Source: Myxococcales bacterium (lineage in GTDB: Bacteria; Myxococcota_A; Polyangia; Polyangiales; Ga0077539). From it: 64,000 bases of DNA. A program made the translations under genes and the position numbers. The notes under the pieces were generated by a model that was given only the letters and a program-made list of their open reading frames with translations, was not told the DNA's origin and searched no databases. How positions within the stretch are numbered: the first letter of the stretch is position 1; the number at the start of each line of letters is the position of its first letter. Shown here in pieces: positions 10,849-19,587 of this stretch. The stretch spans positions 1 to 64,000 of the forward strand of contig JAAFIF010000014.1 of the NCBI GenBank assembly GCA_013298625.1. The letters run 5' to 3'.

Positions 10849-11967
10849 ATGGACGCGATGAACGCTCGCAGTGCACTTCGAAGGCTGTTGTCCGCAGGGC
10901 TGCTGTTGCTCTGCACAAGCTGCGCGGCGACCAGCGCGCCCGCGGGGTTCGACGCGCGCGCGGACGGGGCGCAGACGGACGCTGTGCGCGACGTGGCGAG
11001 CGATGCCGACGCGAGCGAGCCGTCGTTCGAAGACGTGTTCTTTCCCTCGGTGGACGCGAGCGCGAACAGTGATGGGGAGGCTGGTGTGGCGCGGGACGCA
11101 GGGGCCCGTCGCGGGCCGCCCTACCCAGTGATCTTGCACCACGGGTTCGCGGGCTTTCGAGACATCGGGCCGATCAACTACTACTTCAACGTCGCGAGGG
11201 ACCTGCGGGGCCGCGGCGAGACCGTGCACGAAGCAGAGGTCACGCCGTTCGACTCTCCCGCGGCGCGCGCGCGGCAGCTCGCGGCCTTCGTCGATCGCGT
11301 GCGCGACGAGCGCAACAGCGAGAAGGTGGTGATCATCGCCCACTCGCAGGGCGGGTTGGACTCGCGCTACATGATCTCGACGATGGGCTACGGGGATCGG
11401 GTCGCGTTGCTTGTCACGGTGTCAACTCCGCATCGCGGGACGCGCGTGGCGGACACGACGCTGGGGTTTGTTCCGGGCGCGACCGAGGCGTTTATCAACG
11501 CGATCGCGACGCTGTTCGCGTGGACGTACAACGAGGCGCGGATGCGGATGGACCTCAACGCCGCGCTCGTGGGCTTGAGCGAGCGCGAGGCGACGGCGTT
11601 CAACGCGGCCAACCGCGACGACCCGCGCGTGCGCTATTGGTCTTGGGCGGGCCGCTCGCACTTGCGCACGGGCGCGGCGGTGTGCGGCGACGCGCGGTAT
11701 CCCAACGAGCCGCTGCGGGTGGACCCGACGTTTCTTCCGCTCGCGCCGTTCGCTGCGTTGATCGAGGGCTTCGACCCGCTCAACAACGTCAACGATGGAA
11801 TGGTCTCTGTCCAGAGCGCTCGCTGGGGAGAATTTCAGGGCTGCGTCCCCGCGGATCACTTCGACGAAGTGGGGCAGATCGCGCACACCGGCGCGATCGC
11901 CTCGGGCTTCGATCACATCGCGTTCTACCGTCGGATCGTGTCCGACGCGCGCGCGGCAGGGTATTGA
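10849..11967 (+). CDS. Secreted lipase/esterase lipoprotein, alpha/beta hydrolase fold
   Basis: A 372-residue protein starting MDAMNARSALRR with a hydrophobic signal ending in LLLCTSC, a plausible lipobox. About 70 residues of Asp/Ala-rich linker follow, then a catalytic domain. Near residue 92 HHGFAGF matches the HGF/HGL oxyanion motif of triacylglycerol lipases, and IAHSQGG carries the Ser nucleophile (G/A-H-S-Q-G). A conserved VSTPHRGT follows, as in Pseudomonas-type and Burkholderia-type lipases. A late DPLNNVNDGMV and DHFDEVGQ region probably supplies the acid and base residues. It likely hydrolyses ester lipids at the outer surface. It ends nine bases before tsaD, so the two may be cotranscribed although functionally unrelated. 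Confidence 0.85.
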   Translation: MDAMNARSALRRLLSAGLLLLCTSCAATSAPAGFDARADGAQTDAVRDVASDADASEPSFEDVFFPSVDASANSDGEAGVARDAGARRGPPYPVILHHGFAGFRDIGPINYYFNVARDLRGRGETVHEAEVTPFDSPAARARQLAAFVDRVRDERNSEKVVIIAHSQGGLDSRYMISTMGYGDRVALLVTVSTPHRGTRVADTTLGFVPGATEAFINAIATLFAWTYNEARMRMDLNAALVGLSEREATAFNAANRDDPRVRYWSWAGRSHLRTGAAVCGDARYPNEPLRVDPTFLPLAPFAALIEGFDPLNNVNDGMVSVQSARWGEFQGCVPADHFDEVGQIAHTGAIASGFDHIAFYRRIVSDARAAGY

Positions 11968-11976
11968 GCAGAGCGC

Positions 11977-13014
11977 ATGAAGGTCCTTGGCATCGAGAGC
12001 TCGTGCGACGAGACCGCGGCGTCCGTCGTGGACGTGAGCGAAGACGGCTCGAGCGCGCGGGTGTTGTCCGACGTCATCGCCACGCAAATCGCCGAGCACG
12101 CGCCGTACGGAGGGGTCGTCCCAGAGCTCGCGTCGCGCGCGCATCTGCGGGCGATTTCGCCGGTGATTCGGCAGGCCGTCGACGAGGCAGGCGGCTGGTC
12201 CAACGTCGACGCGATCGCCGTCACGCAAGGCCCCGGGCTCGCCGGAGCGCTGCTCGTCGGCGTGCAGTGCGCCAAGGCCATCGCGCTCGCGCGCGGGCTG
12301 CCGCTGGTGGGCGTCAACCATCTGCAAGGGCACCTGCTCGCGGTGTACCTCGACCGGGCGTTGGTGATCGGCGAGAAGCCGGCGTTTCCGTTCGTCGCGC
12401 TGGTGGCGTCCGGCGGACACACTGCGCTCTATCGCGTGGACGGGCCGCGGGCGATCCGCGAGCTCGGCGCCACCCGCGACGACGCTGCGGGCGAGGCGTT
12501 CGACAAGGTCGCCAAGCTCTGCGGGCTCGGGTATCCGGGCGGGCCCGTGATCGATCGGCTCGCGCAGAAGGGGGACGCGACGAAGATCCCGATGCCGCGG
12601 CCGATGCGGTCCAAGCGCTCGCTGGAGTTCTCGTTTTCGGGGCTCAAGACGGCGGTCGCGCAGTGGGTCGAGAAGAACGGCGTTCCGCCGGAGGGAGGCG
12701 GGCTCGAGGACCTGGCGGCGAGCGTTCAAGCGGCGATCGTAGACACGCTGGTGCGCAAGCTCGTCGCGGCGTGCGAGCTCGAAGGGGTCACGCGCGCGGT
12801 GCTCGCCGGCGGCGTCGCGGCCAACCGCTCGCTGCGAGAGCAGTGCGCGCGCGTGTGCGCCGCGCACGGGATCACGGCGCACGTCCCGCCGGCCAAGAGC
12901 TGCACGGACAACGCTGCGATGATCGCGTTCGCCGGTGCGACCCGGCTGTTCAACGGCGAGCGCTCGGACTTCTCGATGGAGGTGCGCACCTCGTGGAGCC
13001 CCGCCGAAGCGTGA
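11977..13014 (+). CDS. tsaD: tRNA threonylcarbamoyladenosine transferase TsaD
   Basis: TsaD transfers the threonylcarbamoyl group from its adenylate to A37 of tRNAs reading ANN codons, working with TsaB and TsaE. The 345-residue protein has the signature opening MKVLGIESSCDETA, the metal-binding histidines in GVNHLQGH, the ALVASGGHT phosphate loop, and the late ANRSLREQC and SCTDNAAMIA motifs. Its length fits the bacterial family. The stop is only three bases from the end of the convergent cyclase gene, so transcription from both sides must end in coding sequence. Confidence 0.95.
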   Translation: MKVLGIESSCDETAASVVDVSEDGSSARVLSDVIATQIAEHAPYGGVVPELASRAHLRAISPVIRQAVDEAGGWSNVDAIAVTQGPGLAGALLVGVQCAKAIALARGLPLVGVNHLQGHLLAVYLDRALVIGEKPAFPFVALVASGGHTALYRVDGPRAIRELGATRDDAAGEAFDKVAKLCGLGYPGGPVIDRLAQKGDATKIPMPRPMRSKRSLEFSFSGLKTAVAQWVEKNGVPPEGGGLEDLAASVQAAIVDTLVRKLVAACELEGVTRAVLAGGVAANRSLREQCARVCAAHGITAHVPPAKSCTDNAAMIAFAGATRLFNGERSDFSMEVRTSWSPAEA

Positions 13015-13017
13015 GCG

Positions 13018-13701
13018 CTACGCCCCGGGCGCGAGGCTCATCGGGCCGCGCTTGCTGAGGGCGAAGACGCGCTCGCGCTCACGAAATCCACGGAGCTCGA
13101 TGAGCCCGAGGTCGACGAAGCGCGCGGGCTCGATTTCGCCTTCGCTCGAGAGCCATCCGTACGCGCCTTCGTTGCAGAGCAAGACGCTCGTGTCGGCTTC
13201 GGCGAGCGCGTCCATGCGCGCGCACTTGTTGATCGCGGTGCAGAGAAAATCGCGGCGCGCGATGGAGAACCCGCGGACGAGCGCGTCGTTCATCACGCCG
13301 GTCTCGTAGTAGGCGACCTTCTTGCTCGGCGTGGAGTAGAGCGAGACCTTGAGGTGCGGATCCGACGCGGGATCGATGCGACGGACCTCGTCGGCGAAGG
13401 CGCCGAAGCGCTCGGCGAGGTAGTGCGTCACGTAGTGGTACCAGCGCTTGGGGTCCTTCTCGAACACCAGGATGACGAAGGCATCGCCCACGCGGTTGGC
13501 GAGGTAGAAGCCCTTGGTCGCGCCCGCTTCGTCGCGCACGAGGGCGTCGCGAAGGAGCTGCCACGCGGCGAGGTAGCCCTTCATTTTCTCCGTCGAATCA
13601 GGCTCGGATTCGATGCGGTCGAGGGTCGCGGTGAACCCTCGGATGTCTGCGTACAGCACGCCCGTCGCCTCGCGGCGCTTGGGCCCTTCGTCCGTGCTCA
13701 T
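13018..13701 (-). CDS. Class III adenylate/guanylate cyclase catalytic-domain protein
   Basis: A 227-residue stand-alone protein with the outline of a class III nucleotide cyclase. LYADIRGFT near residue 16 carries the first metal-binding Asp, NRVGDAFVILVF near 70 carries the second, and AINKCARMDALAEAD near 160 matches the Asn-x3-Arg transition-state motif before the family helix. A short strand-rich tail follows. There is no membrane segment or sensor domain. I start at the ATG at 13701; it begins five bases after the stop of the upstream P/M-x-C-L repeat gene, so both are probably one transcript. The catalytic motifs look usable, but ATP versus GTP specificity cannot be judged. Confidence 0.8.
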   Translation of the reverse strand: MSTDEGPKRREATGVLYADIRGFTATLDRIESEPDSTEKMKGYLAAWQLLRDALVRDEAGATKGFYLANRVGDAFVILVFEKDPKRWYHYVTHYLAERFGAFADEVRRIDPASDPHLKVSLYSTPSKKVAYYETGVMNDALVRGFSIARRDFLCTAINKCARMDALAEADTSVLLCNEGAYGWLSSEGEIEPARFVDLGLIELRGFRERERVFALSKRGPMSLAPGA

Positions 13702-13706
13702 CGCGG

Positions 13707-14456
13707 TCACTCTTCGTCCGTGTCCTTGCGCACCGGCGTGAGGCACGGCTGCGGCAACGGCTGCGGTTGAATTCGTGGGTTGATTGGCGGAGACAAGCAC
13801 GGCTGCGGGACGACCATCTCGAGGCACGGCCGAGGCATCACGCCGGTGTCTCTCGCGGCGCTCGCGTCGGCGCGCGAGGGCGCTCCAGCGTCGCGGCGCG
13901 GCGGCGCCATCCGCAGGCACGCTTGGGGAGCGGTGTTGCCTGCGTCCATGTCCGGGGGGCGCGTGCTGAGGCAGGGCATCATGACGGTCTCGATCGGGAC
14001 CGTCGGCGCCGTGGCGCGCGCGTCCGAGCGCACGCCCGCGTCGGTGAGCGTCGGCGCGACGACCATGAGACAGGGCATCACGTTGACGTGGCCGCTGGTG
14101 CCGGCGTCGAGCTCGCTCATGGGGAGCACGCCGGAGTCTTCAGGCCTGGCAGCGAACATGAGGCAGACCTGCGGGACCATCGTCCCGCCGCTGTTGCTGC
14201 CGCTGTTGCTGCCGCTGCCGCTGCCGCTCGGTTGCGCGACGGTGTCCGAGTTGCCTCCCGCGCTCGCGCCGCCGGAGACGGACACCGAGCCCGAGACCTG
14301 GGCTTCGCACGAGGCGGCCGAGAGGCTCATCCCCGCGAGGGCGCTCGCGACGAACATGCGTCGGCGCGCGAGGATGGCGGCGCCGTCGAGGTCGTCTTGC
14401 GATCCTTCGGCAGCGTGAGGGTCTCGGTCTTTGCGCGGCTGATCGTCGTCCATCAT
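13707..14456 (-). CDS. Secreted protein with seven P/M-x-C-L motifs, function unknown
   Basis: A 249-residue protein. The N-terminus is acidic and charged, then ARRRMFVASALAGMSLSAASC resembles a Tat-like signal with a possible lipid-attachment Cys near residue 50. A Ser/Gly-rich linker follows. After that come seven similar short motifs, each separated by Asp/Ala-rich spacers: PQVCLMFAA, VMPCLMVVAP, MMPCLSTRP, PQACLRMAP, PRPCLEMVVP, PQPCLSPP and PQPCLTP. Each has one Cys followed by Leu and a nearby Pro, and I know no family with this layout. Single cysteines might bind metal, form disulfides or be modified. The two ATGs at 14456 and 14453 are equivalent starts. Only 29 bp separate it from the divergent MBL-fold gene. 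Confidence 0.65.
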   Translation of the reverse strand: MMDDDQPRKDRDPHAAEGSQDDLDGAAILARRRMFVASALAGMSLSAASCEAQVSGSVSVSGGASAGGNSDTVAQPSGSGSGSNSGSNSGGTMVPQVCLMFAARPEDSGVLPMSELDAGTSGHVNVMPCLMVVAPTLTDAGVRSDARATAPTVPIETVMMPCLSTRPPDMDAGNTAPQACLRMAPPRRDAGAPSRADASAARDTGVMPRPCLEMVVPQPCLSPPINPRIQPQPLPQPCLTPVRKDTDEE

Positions 14457-14485
14457 CACGCGGTCGAGAGTACGCTGCGCGGGCG

Positions 14486-15859
14486 ATGGAGTGGAACTAC
14501 CTCGGCCACGCTGGATGGCTCTGTGTCGCTAATGGATTGCGCATTCTCTTCGACCCGCTCTTGGAGAAGACCCACCACGGCGGGGTGTTCGAGGTGGTTC
14601 CGAGAAGGACAGTGAATGTCCCGGCGCTGCGGCCGGACTTCATCGTGATCACCCACGCGCACACGGATCACTTCGATGTTCCGTCGCTGCGGCGGCTGGC
14701 GCGGATGGACCCGGACACCGTGGTGATCACGTCCGACAGGCTGGTCGAATACGCGGTCAAGCGCCTGGGATTTCGCACGGCGCACGTCGCGCAAGGGCTC
14801 GAGCGGATCAACCTCGACGGGGTGCAATTGCTCACGACGCCGTCCTACGCGGACGCGGTCGAGTGGGGCATGCTCGTCGAGCACCAGTCCGTCGTCGCGT
14901 GGAACCAGGTCGACACCGTCCACCGCTCTCCGCTCGACGTTCGAACCACCATTGACTACGCAGCGCAGGGGCTGCTCGTGCCGTCGCTCGCCGAGCGGGT
15001 GGACCTGTTGCTCGCGCGCTGGCAGCCGCTGTGCGAGATCGCGCCGATGCTCGGGGAGAAGAGCAATTTTCCTCATCGGGCGTACGCTTCGGTGCTCGAC
15101 GAGCTCGCGGCGGCGCGGCCGCTGGCGGTGGTTCCTGCGTCGGCGGGGGGCAGGCACGTGGCGCCGTTCGACTGGATCAATCACTTCTCGCACCCCGTGC
15201 CGATGAAGCGCTTTCTGACCGATGTTCGCCAGAGGATCCCGTCGGTGCGGGCCTTCGAAGGCGCGCCCGGATTTCGGTACATCGTCGACCGCAACGGGGC
15301 CAACGTCGAACCCCGCGGCGCATCACAGCTCGTTCACGTCGAAGAGCACGCTGCGGTCGACGTGCCCGCAGACGAGTGGCGCCCGGTGAGCGTCCCGGAC
15401 GTGCGCGATCACAACCCGTTCAACTACGGAACGGGCTACGCGCGCGAGGTCACGAGCCGCTGGGTCCGCGAGGTGCTCGCGCCCGCGCTGGCCCGAAGCT
15501 ACCCGGCGTTTCGCGTGAGCTCGCCGCTGTCGTTCGCGCTCGACCTGCGCTTCGACGGCGCGCGCGACGCGTACAGCATCGAAGTGTCGAGCGCGGGAGC
15601 GTCCGTTCGCGCGCGCTGGGATCCGCACTGGGACGCGCTCAACGTGCTCTCGGGCTCGCAGCTGTGCGCGGTCATCGAAGGCCGCGCGTGCTGGGGTGAC
15701 GTCTTGCTCTCGGGCGGCCTGCGCGCGTTCGACCGCGCGTACACGGTCAGCGAGCAGGGCGCGCAGCGGGCCAACGTCGGCGTGACCTTCGTGTACTACG
15801 GGCTCTCGTACGAAGAGAGCTTTCAGCGCTTCATCGAGCGGGAGCTCGAGGCTGTGTGA
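14486..15859 (+). CDS. MBL-fold metallohydrolase (UlaG-like) with extra C-terminal domain
   Basis: A 457-residue cytoplasmic-looking protein. The N-terminal half has the metallo-beta-lactamase fold: LGHAGWLCVANGLRILFDP is the usual first strands, and ITHAHTDHFD supplies the H-x-H-x-D-H metal motif near residue 60. The C-terminal 200 residues are not typical of the short MBL proteins. They contain HNPFNYGTGYAREV and a long alpha/beta region, possibly a sterol-carrier-like or other accessory domain (uncertain). The family acts on many substrates (lactones, phosphodiesters, thioesters), so the reaction cannot be named. The 3' end overlaps the convergent rhodanese gene by 29 bp. Confidence 0.8.
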   Translation: MEWNYLGHAGWLCVANGLRILFDPLLEKTHHGGVFEVVPRRTVNVPALRPDFIVITHAHTDHFDVPSLRRLARMDPDTVVITSDRLVEYAVKRLGFRTAHVAQGLERINLDGVQLLTTPSYADAVEWGMLVEHQSVVAWNQVDTVHRSPLDVRTTIDYAAQGLLVPSLAERVDLLLARWQPLCEIAPMLGEKSNFPHRAYASVLDELAAARPLAVVPASAGGRHVAPFDWINHFSHPVPMKRFLTDVRQRIPSVRAFEGAPGFRYIVDRNGANVEPRGASQLVHVEEHAAVDVPADEWRPVSVPDVRDHNPFNYGTGYAREVTSRWVREVLAPALARSYPAFRVSSPLSFALDLRFDGARDAYSIEVSSAGASVRARWDPHWDALNVLSGSQLCAVIEGRACWGDVLLSGGLRAFDRAYTVSEQGAQRANVGVTFVYYGLSYEESFQRFIERELEAV

Positions 15860-16508
15860 GCGCGAGCCGCGCGAGGGTCGCGCTGCACAGGTCGACGAAC
15901 TCTTGCACGAACGTCAACGGGTGCCCCGCGCGCCGCGCGATCTCGCCGAGGTGCTCGACCGCGGACTGACAGCGCGAGAGCTCGAGCGTCTCGCCGCAGT
16001 GCTCTCGCAGCACCGAGCGAATCAGCGCTTCGAGCGCCGACTGCGTCATCTGCGGCGCGCTGTAGTCCTCGTGCCCGCCCGGAAACAACAGGGCGAGCGC
16101 GCTCGGCAGCTGGTTGAGCGTCGCGATCGGCGGCAGTCGCTCGAGCGGCGGCGTGTGCGTGCCGCACAGCGGGAGACCCGCTTCTTTCCACCCGCGCGTT
16201 CCGCCGACCATCACGACGAGCCGCGCAGCGCTGCGCGCGGCGAGCACCGTCGCTGCGTGCGCGCTTCGACGGCCCGACGAGCACGCGAGCACGACGATCG
16301 CGTCTGGATCGAACTGCGCACACAGATCCAGCACGCGCTGCCCGTCCTCGGTCATCGCGCACCCGCGCGACCCCGCGATGAACCCCGTGCTCGAGTACCT
16401 CTCTTCTGTCGGTCGAACATCGATGATGTGCGACGAGGGCGTCGCCGCGACGTCGAGGGGTCTCCAGTGCAATCCCCCCGACGCGCTCGGTGCGAAGTGA
16501 ACGGCCAC
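15831..16508 (-). CDS. Rhodanese-domain protein, second of two tandem copies (rhodanese 2)
   Basis: A protein of about 225 residues with an N-terminal rhodanese domain and a C-terminal helical domain. HIIDVRPTEERYSSTGFIAGSR is cut here to its key parts: IDVRP and G-F-I-A-G-S-R mark the fold, and ACSSGRRS is the active loop with the persulfide-forming Cys. The last 90 residues contain EHLGEIARRAG, which recurs in both paralogs at 16637 and 19700. The start is uncertain: the GTG at 16508 matches paralog length, while a GTG at 16538 is also possible. There is no ATG. It sits 128 bp behind rhodanese 1 and is probably the last gene of the kinase 1 operon. Confidence 0.75.
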   Translation of the reverse strand: MAVHFAPSASGGLHWRPLDVAATPSSHIIDVRPTEERYSSTGFIAGSRGCAMTEDGQRVLDLCAQFDPDAIVVLACSSGRRSAHAATVLAARSAARLVVMVGGTRGWKEAGLPLCGTHTPPLERLPPIATLNQLPSALALLFPGGHEDYSAPQMTQSALEALIRSVLREHCGETLELSRCQSAVEHLGEIARRAGHPLTFVQEFVDLCSATLARLALTQPRAPAR

Positions 16509-16636
16509 GAGCGTCTCTTTCTGCAGAGGGTGCGACACCCTTGCGCTGGTCACCAAGACCCAGTGAGCCGTGGGATGCGACGAAGCTCGAAGCGTTGCGT
16601 ATCGAATCTCGACCGCAGGCTTCTGCGTCGAGACAT

Positions 16637-17314
16637 TCAGGTCCGCGATGTGACCGCGAGCTGCGCGAGCACGACGCGAAAGGAGTCGATGTTCTCTTGC
16701 ACGCGCGCGAGTCGGTAGCCCGCGCGTCGGGCCACTTCGCCGAGCTGCTCGACCGCGGCTTCGAGGCCGGCGATGGTGAGTCCGTCGCGGCAGTGCTCGC
16801 GCACGACTTGTCGCACGATCGCCGCGGCGTCGAGCGGCGCGCGCCCGTCGAGCGTGCTCTCGATGGCCTCTGCGGACAAGCACGCGACCAGCGCGCGAGG
16901 AAGCTTCTCGATCGTGGGCACGTAAGGCACGTTGTCGGGCGAGGGCGTTCGCACCGCGCACAGCGGCAGCCCGCAGGCGGCCCAGCGCAGCGTGCCTCCG
17001 TCGAGGCTGCCCACATGGAGCGTAGAGAGGGCGGCGATCTTCTCTGCGAGGACTTCGCTTCGGCGGCCGGTCGAGCAGACGAGCACCACTGTCGCGTCGT
17101 CGCTGTATCGCGTGCAAAACGCCTCGACGTCGCCCTCGATCACCTCTGCGCTCACCGCGCGCGAGCCGGGGATGAACCCGATGGCGCCGTAGCGCTCTTC
17201 GCGCGGGCGAATGTCCACGAGAAACATCGTCGGCGTCCCCGCGGCGCGCAGCGGATCGACGCGCTCGACCGCGCGCTCGACGCTGTGTGGGCTGTGTCCT
17301 GCTCGATGACTCAT
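16637..17314 (-). CDS. Rhodanese-domain protein with conserved C-terminal helical domain (rhodanese 1)
   Basis: A 225-residue protein. VDIRPREERYGAIGFIPGSR defines the N-terminal rhodanese fold (shown here as its conserved core) and VCSTGRRS is the active loop with the catalytic Cys and Arg. Rhodaneses carry sulfur as a Cys persulfide, usually from thiosulfate or another persulfide to an acceptor. The C-terminal half, with VVREHC and QLGEVARRAGYRL, is shared with rhodanese 2 and 3 and is not part of a normal single-domain rhodanese. Its ATG overlaps the stop of kinase 1 by four bases (ATGA), so the two are translated together. This is the strongest evidence that sulfur transfer and this kinase act together. 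Confidence 0.85.
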   Translation of the reverse strand: MSHRAGHSPHSVERAVERVDPLRAAGTPTMFLVDIRPREERYGAIGFIPGSRAVSAEVIEGDVEAFCTRYSDDATVVLVCSTGRRSEVLAEKIAALSTLHVGSLDGGTLRWAACGLPLCAVRTPSPDNVPYVPTIEKLPRALVACLSAEAIESTLDGRAPLDAAAIVRQVVREHCRDGLTIAGLEAAVEQLGEVARRAGYRLARVQENIDSFRVVLAQLAVTSRT

Positions 17315-19554
17315 GGTGCGTTCCCCTCCGAGGACTCTTCGCGCGCGACGAGTCGAATGCGGTCGTAGTGTTCGCGGATGCCGCGGGTGCGCTCGATCAT
17401 GCCGTTGATCGCGGCGCAGAGGTCTTGGGCGTTGATCGGCAGCGAGAGCTGCTGATCGCAGCCGCAGAAGTTAACGCTGCGTTGGATCATGTCGATGTTG
17501 GCGTGCGTCGAGAGCAGCATGCGAGACACTTCGCCGGTCGCGCCGAGCACCGCGAGCAGAGGGTCCTCGACGATCACGTCCATGTCGCCGTAGAGGACCA
17601 CCCACGGCGGGACGACCTTCTCTTCGCGCAGCAGCCTGGCCATGAGCTCTCGCTGCTCGCTGGGGATCACGCGGACCTCCACGGATTGCCGCAGCGATTC
17701 GAGGGCGGTGCGCACCATGGGGCGCGAGAAGACGGGGTCTGTGTCGAGCACCCAGAGCGAGACGGGCTGTTGCGACCAGCGCACGGTCTGCAGGCCCGAG
17801 AGGGTGGTGCGCGAGGTGCGCGTCCGGGGGAGGGTCATCGCGAGCGCTTGCATGAACTCTCGCGCGGTCTCGAAGCGATCGGCGGGCTCGTCGGCGATGG
17901 CGCGACGGACGATCTGCACGAGCGATTCGGGCAGGTCCGCGCAGCGATCGAGCGCTGGTTGCGGGGCGGGAGCGCCCTCGGCCGCGCGTCGGGGCGAGCG
18001 CGCGGGGGGCTGCCCCGTGAGGCAATGAAACAAGATCGCGCCCACCGAGAAGAGGTCCGCGCGCTCGCTGCGACGGCTGCCGTAGAGCACTTCGGGGGCG
18101 AAATAACGGAGCCGCTTGGGGTCGAGCGGCGGAAACGACTCGCTGGAGGTCCCCGTGGCGGCGTCGAGCTCGTACTCGACGATGCGCGCGCGTCCATCGT
18201 CGCTCTGCAGGGTGATGGCCTCGGGGCGGAGGGCGCCGTGGACGAGGCCGAGCGCGTGCGCTTCGACGAGCGCCGCGAGCACGTCGATGGCGATCTGCGT
18301 CGCGCGCGCGGTGGTGAGGCGAGCGCCCTTGGCGAGCTCGGCTTCGAGCGATTCTCCCTGGGGTTTTTCGTAGACGATGTATGCCGCGCGCTGCCCTCGC
18401 AGCACGCCCTCGCCCGCGTCGATCACGCGCGGGTTGTTGCGGTGTCGAAGGGCGCCGAGGACGCTCCAGCCGCGGTGCAGTCGGGCCAAGACGCGGGCGT
18501 TGGAGGTCTCGAACACTTGCACGAGGACGGAGCGCTCGAGCGTGGGCTGCGAGGCTTCGTACCAGGACGAGTTGGGATCGGAGCGGACCTTGGCGCCGAT
18601 GACGTAGCGCAAGGGGGCTTCGATGACGGCGCGGTTGCTGGGGGCGTGCTCTTCGAGCGTGACCGTCGCGGGGGCGGCTTCGGGGACCTTGGCGAGCGCG
18701 TCGAGGACGGCGTCTGCGCTGGCGTAGCGCTGCTCGCGGCCCTTCTCGAGCAGAGTGCGCAGGACGGACTCGAGCTGCGACGAGGCTTTGCAGTGCTCGT
18801 TGAGCTTGGCGAGGGGAGGGAGCGGGACGGTGAGGTGAGAGAGCAGCGTTTCGAGCGGGCGTTTGCTCTGAAAGGGCGGCTTGCCCGCGAGCATTTCGAA
18901 GAGGATGACGCCGAGGGAGTAGAGGTCCGAGCGCTCGTCGACGTCTTGCGGGTCGAGGTGCTCGGGGGACATGTACTCGGGCGTCCCGAGAAAAGCGCCG
19001 GCTTGGGTGATGGGACTGCTGGCGGTGGGCGAGCGCTGCGCGAGCTGTTTGACCAGGCCGAAATCGAGGACCTTGACCGCTTCGTGGCCGTCGTCGTCGG
19101 GCACGAGCATGACGTTGGCGGGCTTGAGGTCTCGGTGAACGATGCCCTGCTTGTGCACCACGCGGATGCCGCGGAGCATCTGTTGTGTGATGGCGACGGC
19201 CTCGCCGGGCGCGAGCGCGCCGCGGGCTGAGATGCGTTCGTGCAGCGAAACGCCTCGCAGAAGCTCCATCGCGAGGAAGTACGACTCGTCCTCGGGCTCG
19301 CCGTCTTCGATGCGACCGTAGTCGTAGATGGTGACCAGGTTGCGGTGGTTGATCTGCGACGTCAGGCTCGCTTCGAGGAAGAAGCGTCGACGAAAGCTCT
19401 CGTCGGCGGTCCCGCGCATGCGAAGGACCTTGAGGGCGACCTCGCGGCCGAGGGGGAGCTGTTCGGCGCGGTAGACCACGCCCATTCCGCCTTCGCCGAG
19501 CACGTCGATGACCCGGTAGCGACCGTTGACGACACGACCCGCGGGGATGCGCAT
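17311..19554 (-). CDS. Ser/Thr kinase + pseudokinase + receiver-like domain protein (kinase 1)
   Basis: A 747-residue soluble protein in three parts. Residues 14-275 form an intact kinase: GEGGMG at 20-25, Lys42, HRDLKPAN from His140, DFG at 164-166, GTPEYMSPEHL. A second kinase-like region at about 310-565 keeps overall order but has HGALRPEAI where the catalytic loop should be and lacks a DFG, so it is a pseudokinase. The last 140 residues start SLWVLDTDPVFSRPMVR and contain WVVLYGDMDVIVEDPLLAV; they resemble a response-regulator receiver fold without a clear phospho-Asp set, and keep Cys residues in GCDQQ and DLCAAI. I choose the ATG at 19554 because GGAGA precedes it; a GTG at 19587 is possible. 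Confidence 0.88.
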   Translation of the reverse strand: MRIPAGRVVNGRYRVIDVLGEGGMGVVYRAEQLPLGREVALKVLRMRGTADESFRRRFFLEASLTSQINHRNLVTIYDYGRIEDGEPEDESYFLAMELLRGVSLHERISARGALAPGEAVAITQQMLRGIRVVHKQGIVHRDLKPANVMLVPDDDGHEAVKVLDFGLVKQLAQRSPTASSPITQAGAFLGTPEYMSPEHLDPQDVDERSDLYSLGVILFEMLAGKPPFQSKRPLETLLSHLTVPLPPLAKLNEHCKASSQLESVLRTLLEKGREQRYASADAVLDALAKVPEAAPATVTLEEHAPSNRAVIEAPLRYVIGAKVRSDPNSSWYEASQPTLERSVLVQVFETSNARVLARLHRGWSVLGALRHRNNPRVIDAGEGVLRGQRAAYIVYEKPQGESLEAELAKGARLTTARATQIAIDVLAALVEAHALGLVHGALRPEAITLQSDDGRARIVEYELDAATGTSSESFPPLDPKRLRYFAPEVLYGSRRSERADLFSVGAILFHCLTGQPPARSPRRAAEGAPAPQPALDRCADLPESLVQIVRRAIADEPADRFETAREFMQALAMTLPRTRTSRTTLSGLQTVRWSQQPVSLWVLDTDPVFSRPMVRTALESLRQSVEVRVIPSEQRELMARLLREEKVVPPWVVLYGDMDVIVEDPLLAVLGATGEVSRMLLSTHANIDMIQRSVNFCGCDQQLSLPINAQDLCAAINGMIERTRGIREHYDRIRLVAREESSEGNAP

Positions 19555-19587
19555 CGGGATTTCTCCGGAAGGTTGCTTCGAAGTCAC

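Noticed and set aside
17287-19230. Long plus-strand open frame opposite kinase 1 (647 codons)
   Set aside because: It is the antisense shadow of the kinase gene in GC-rich DNA. Composition is Arg/Ala/Gly/Asp-rich with no motif.
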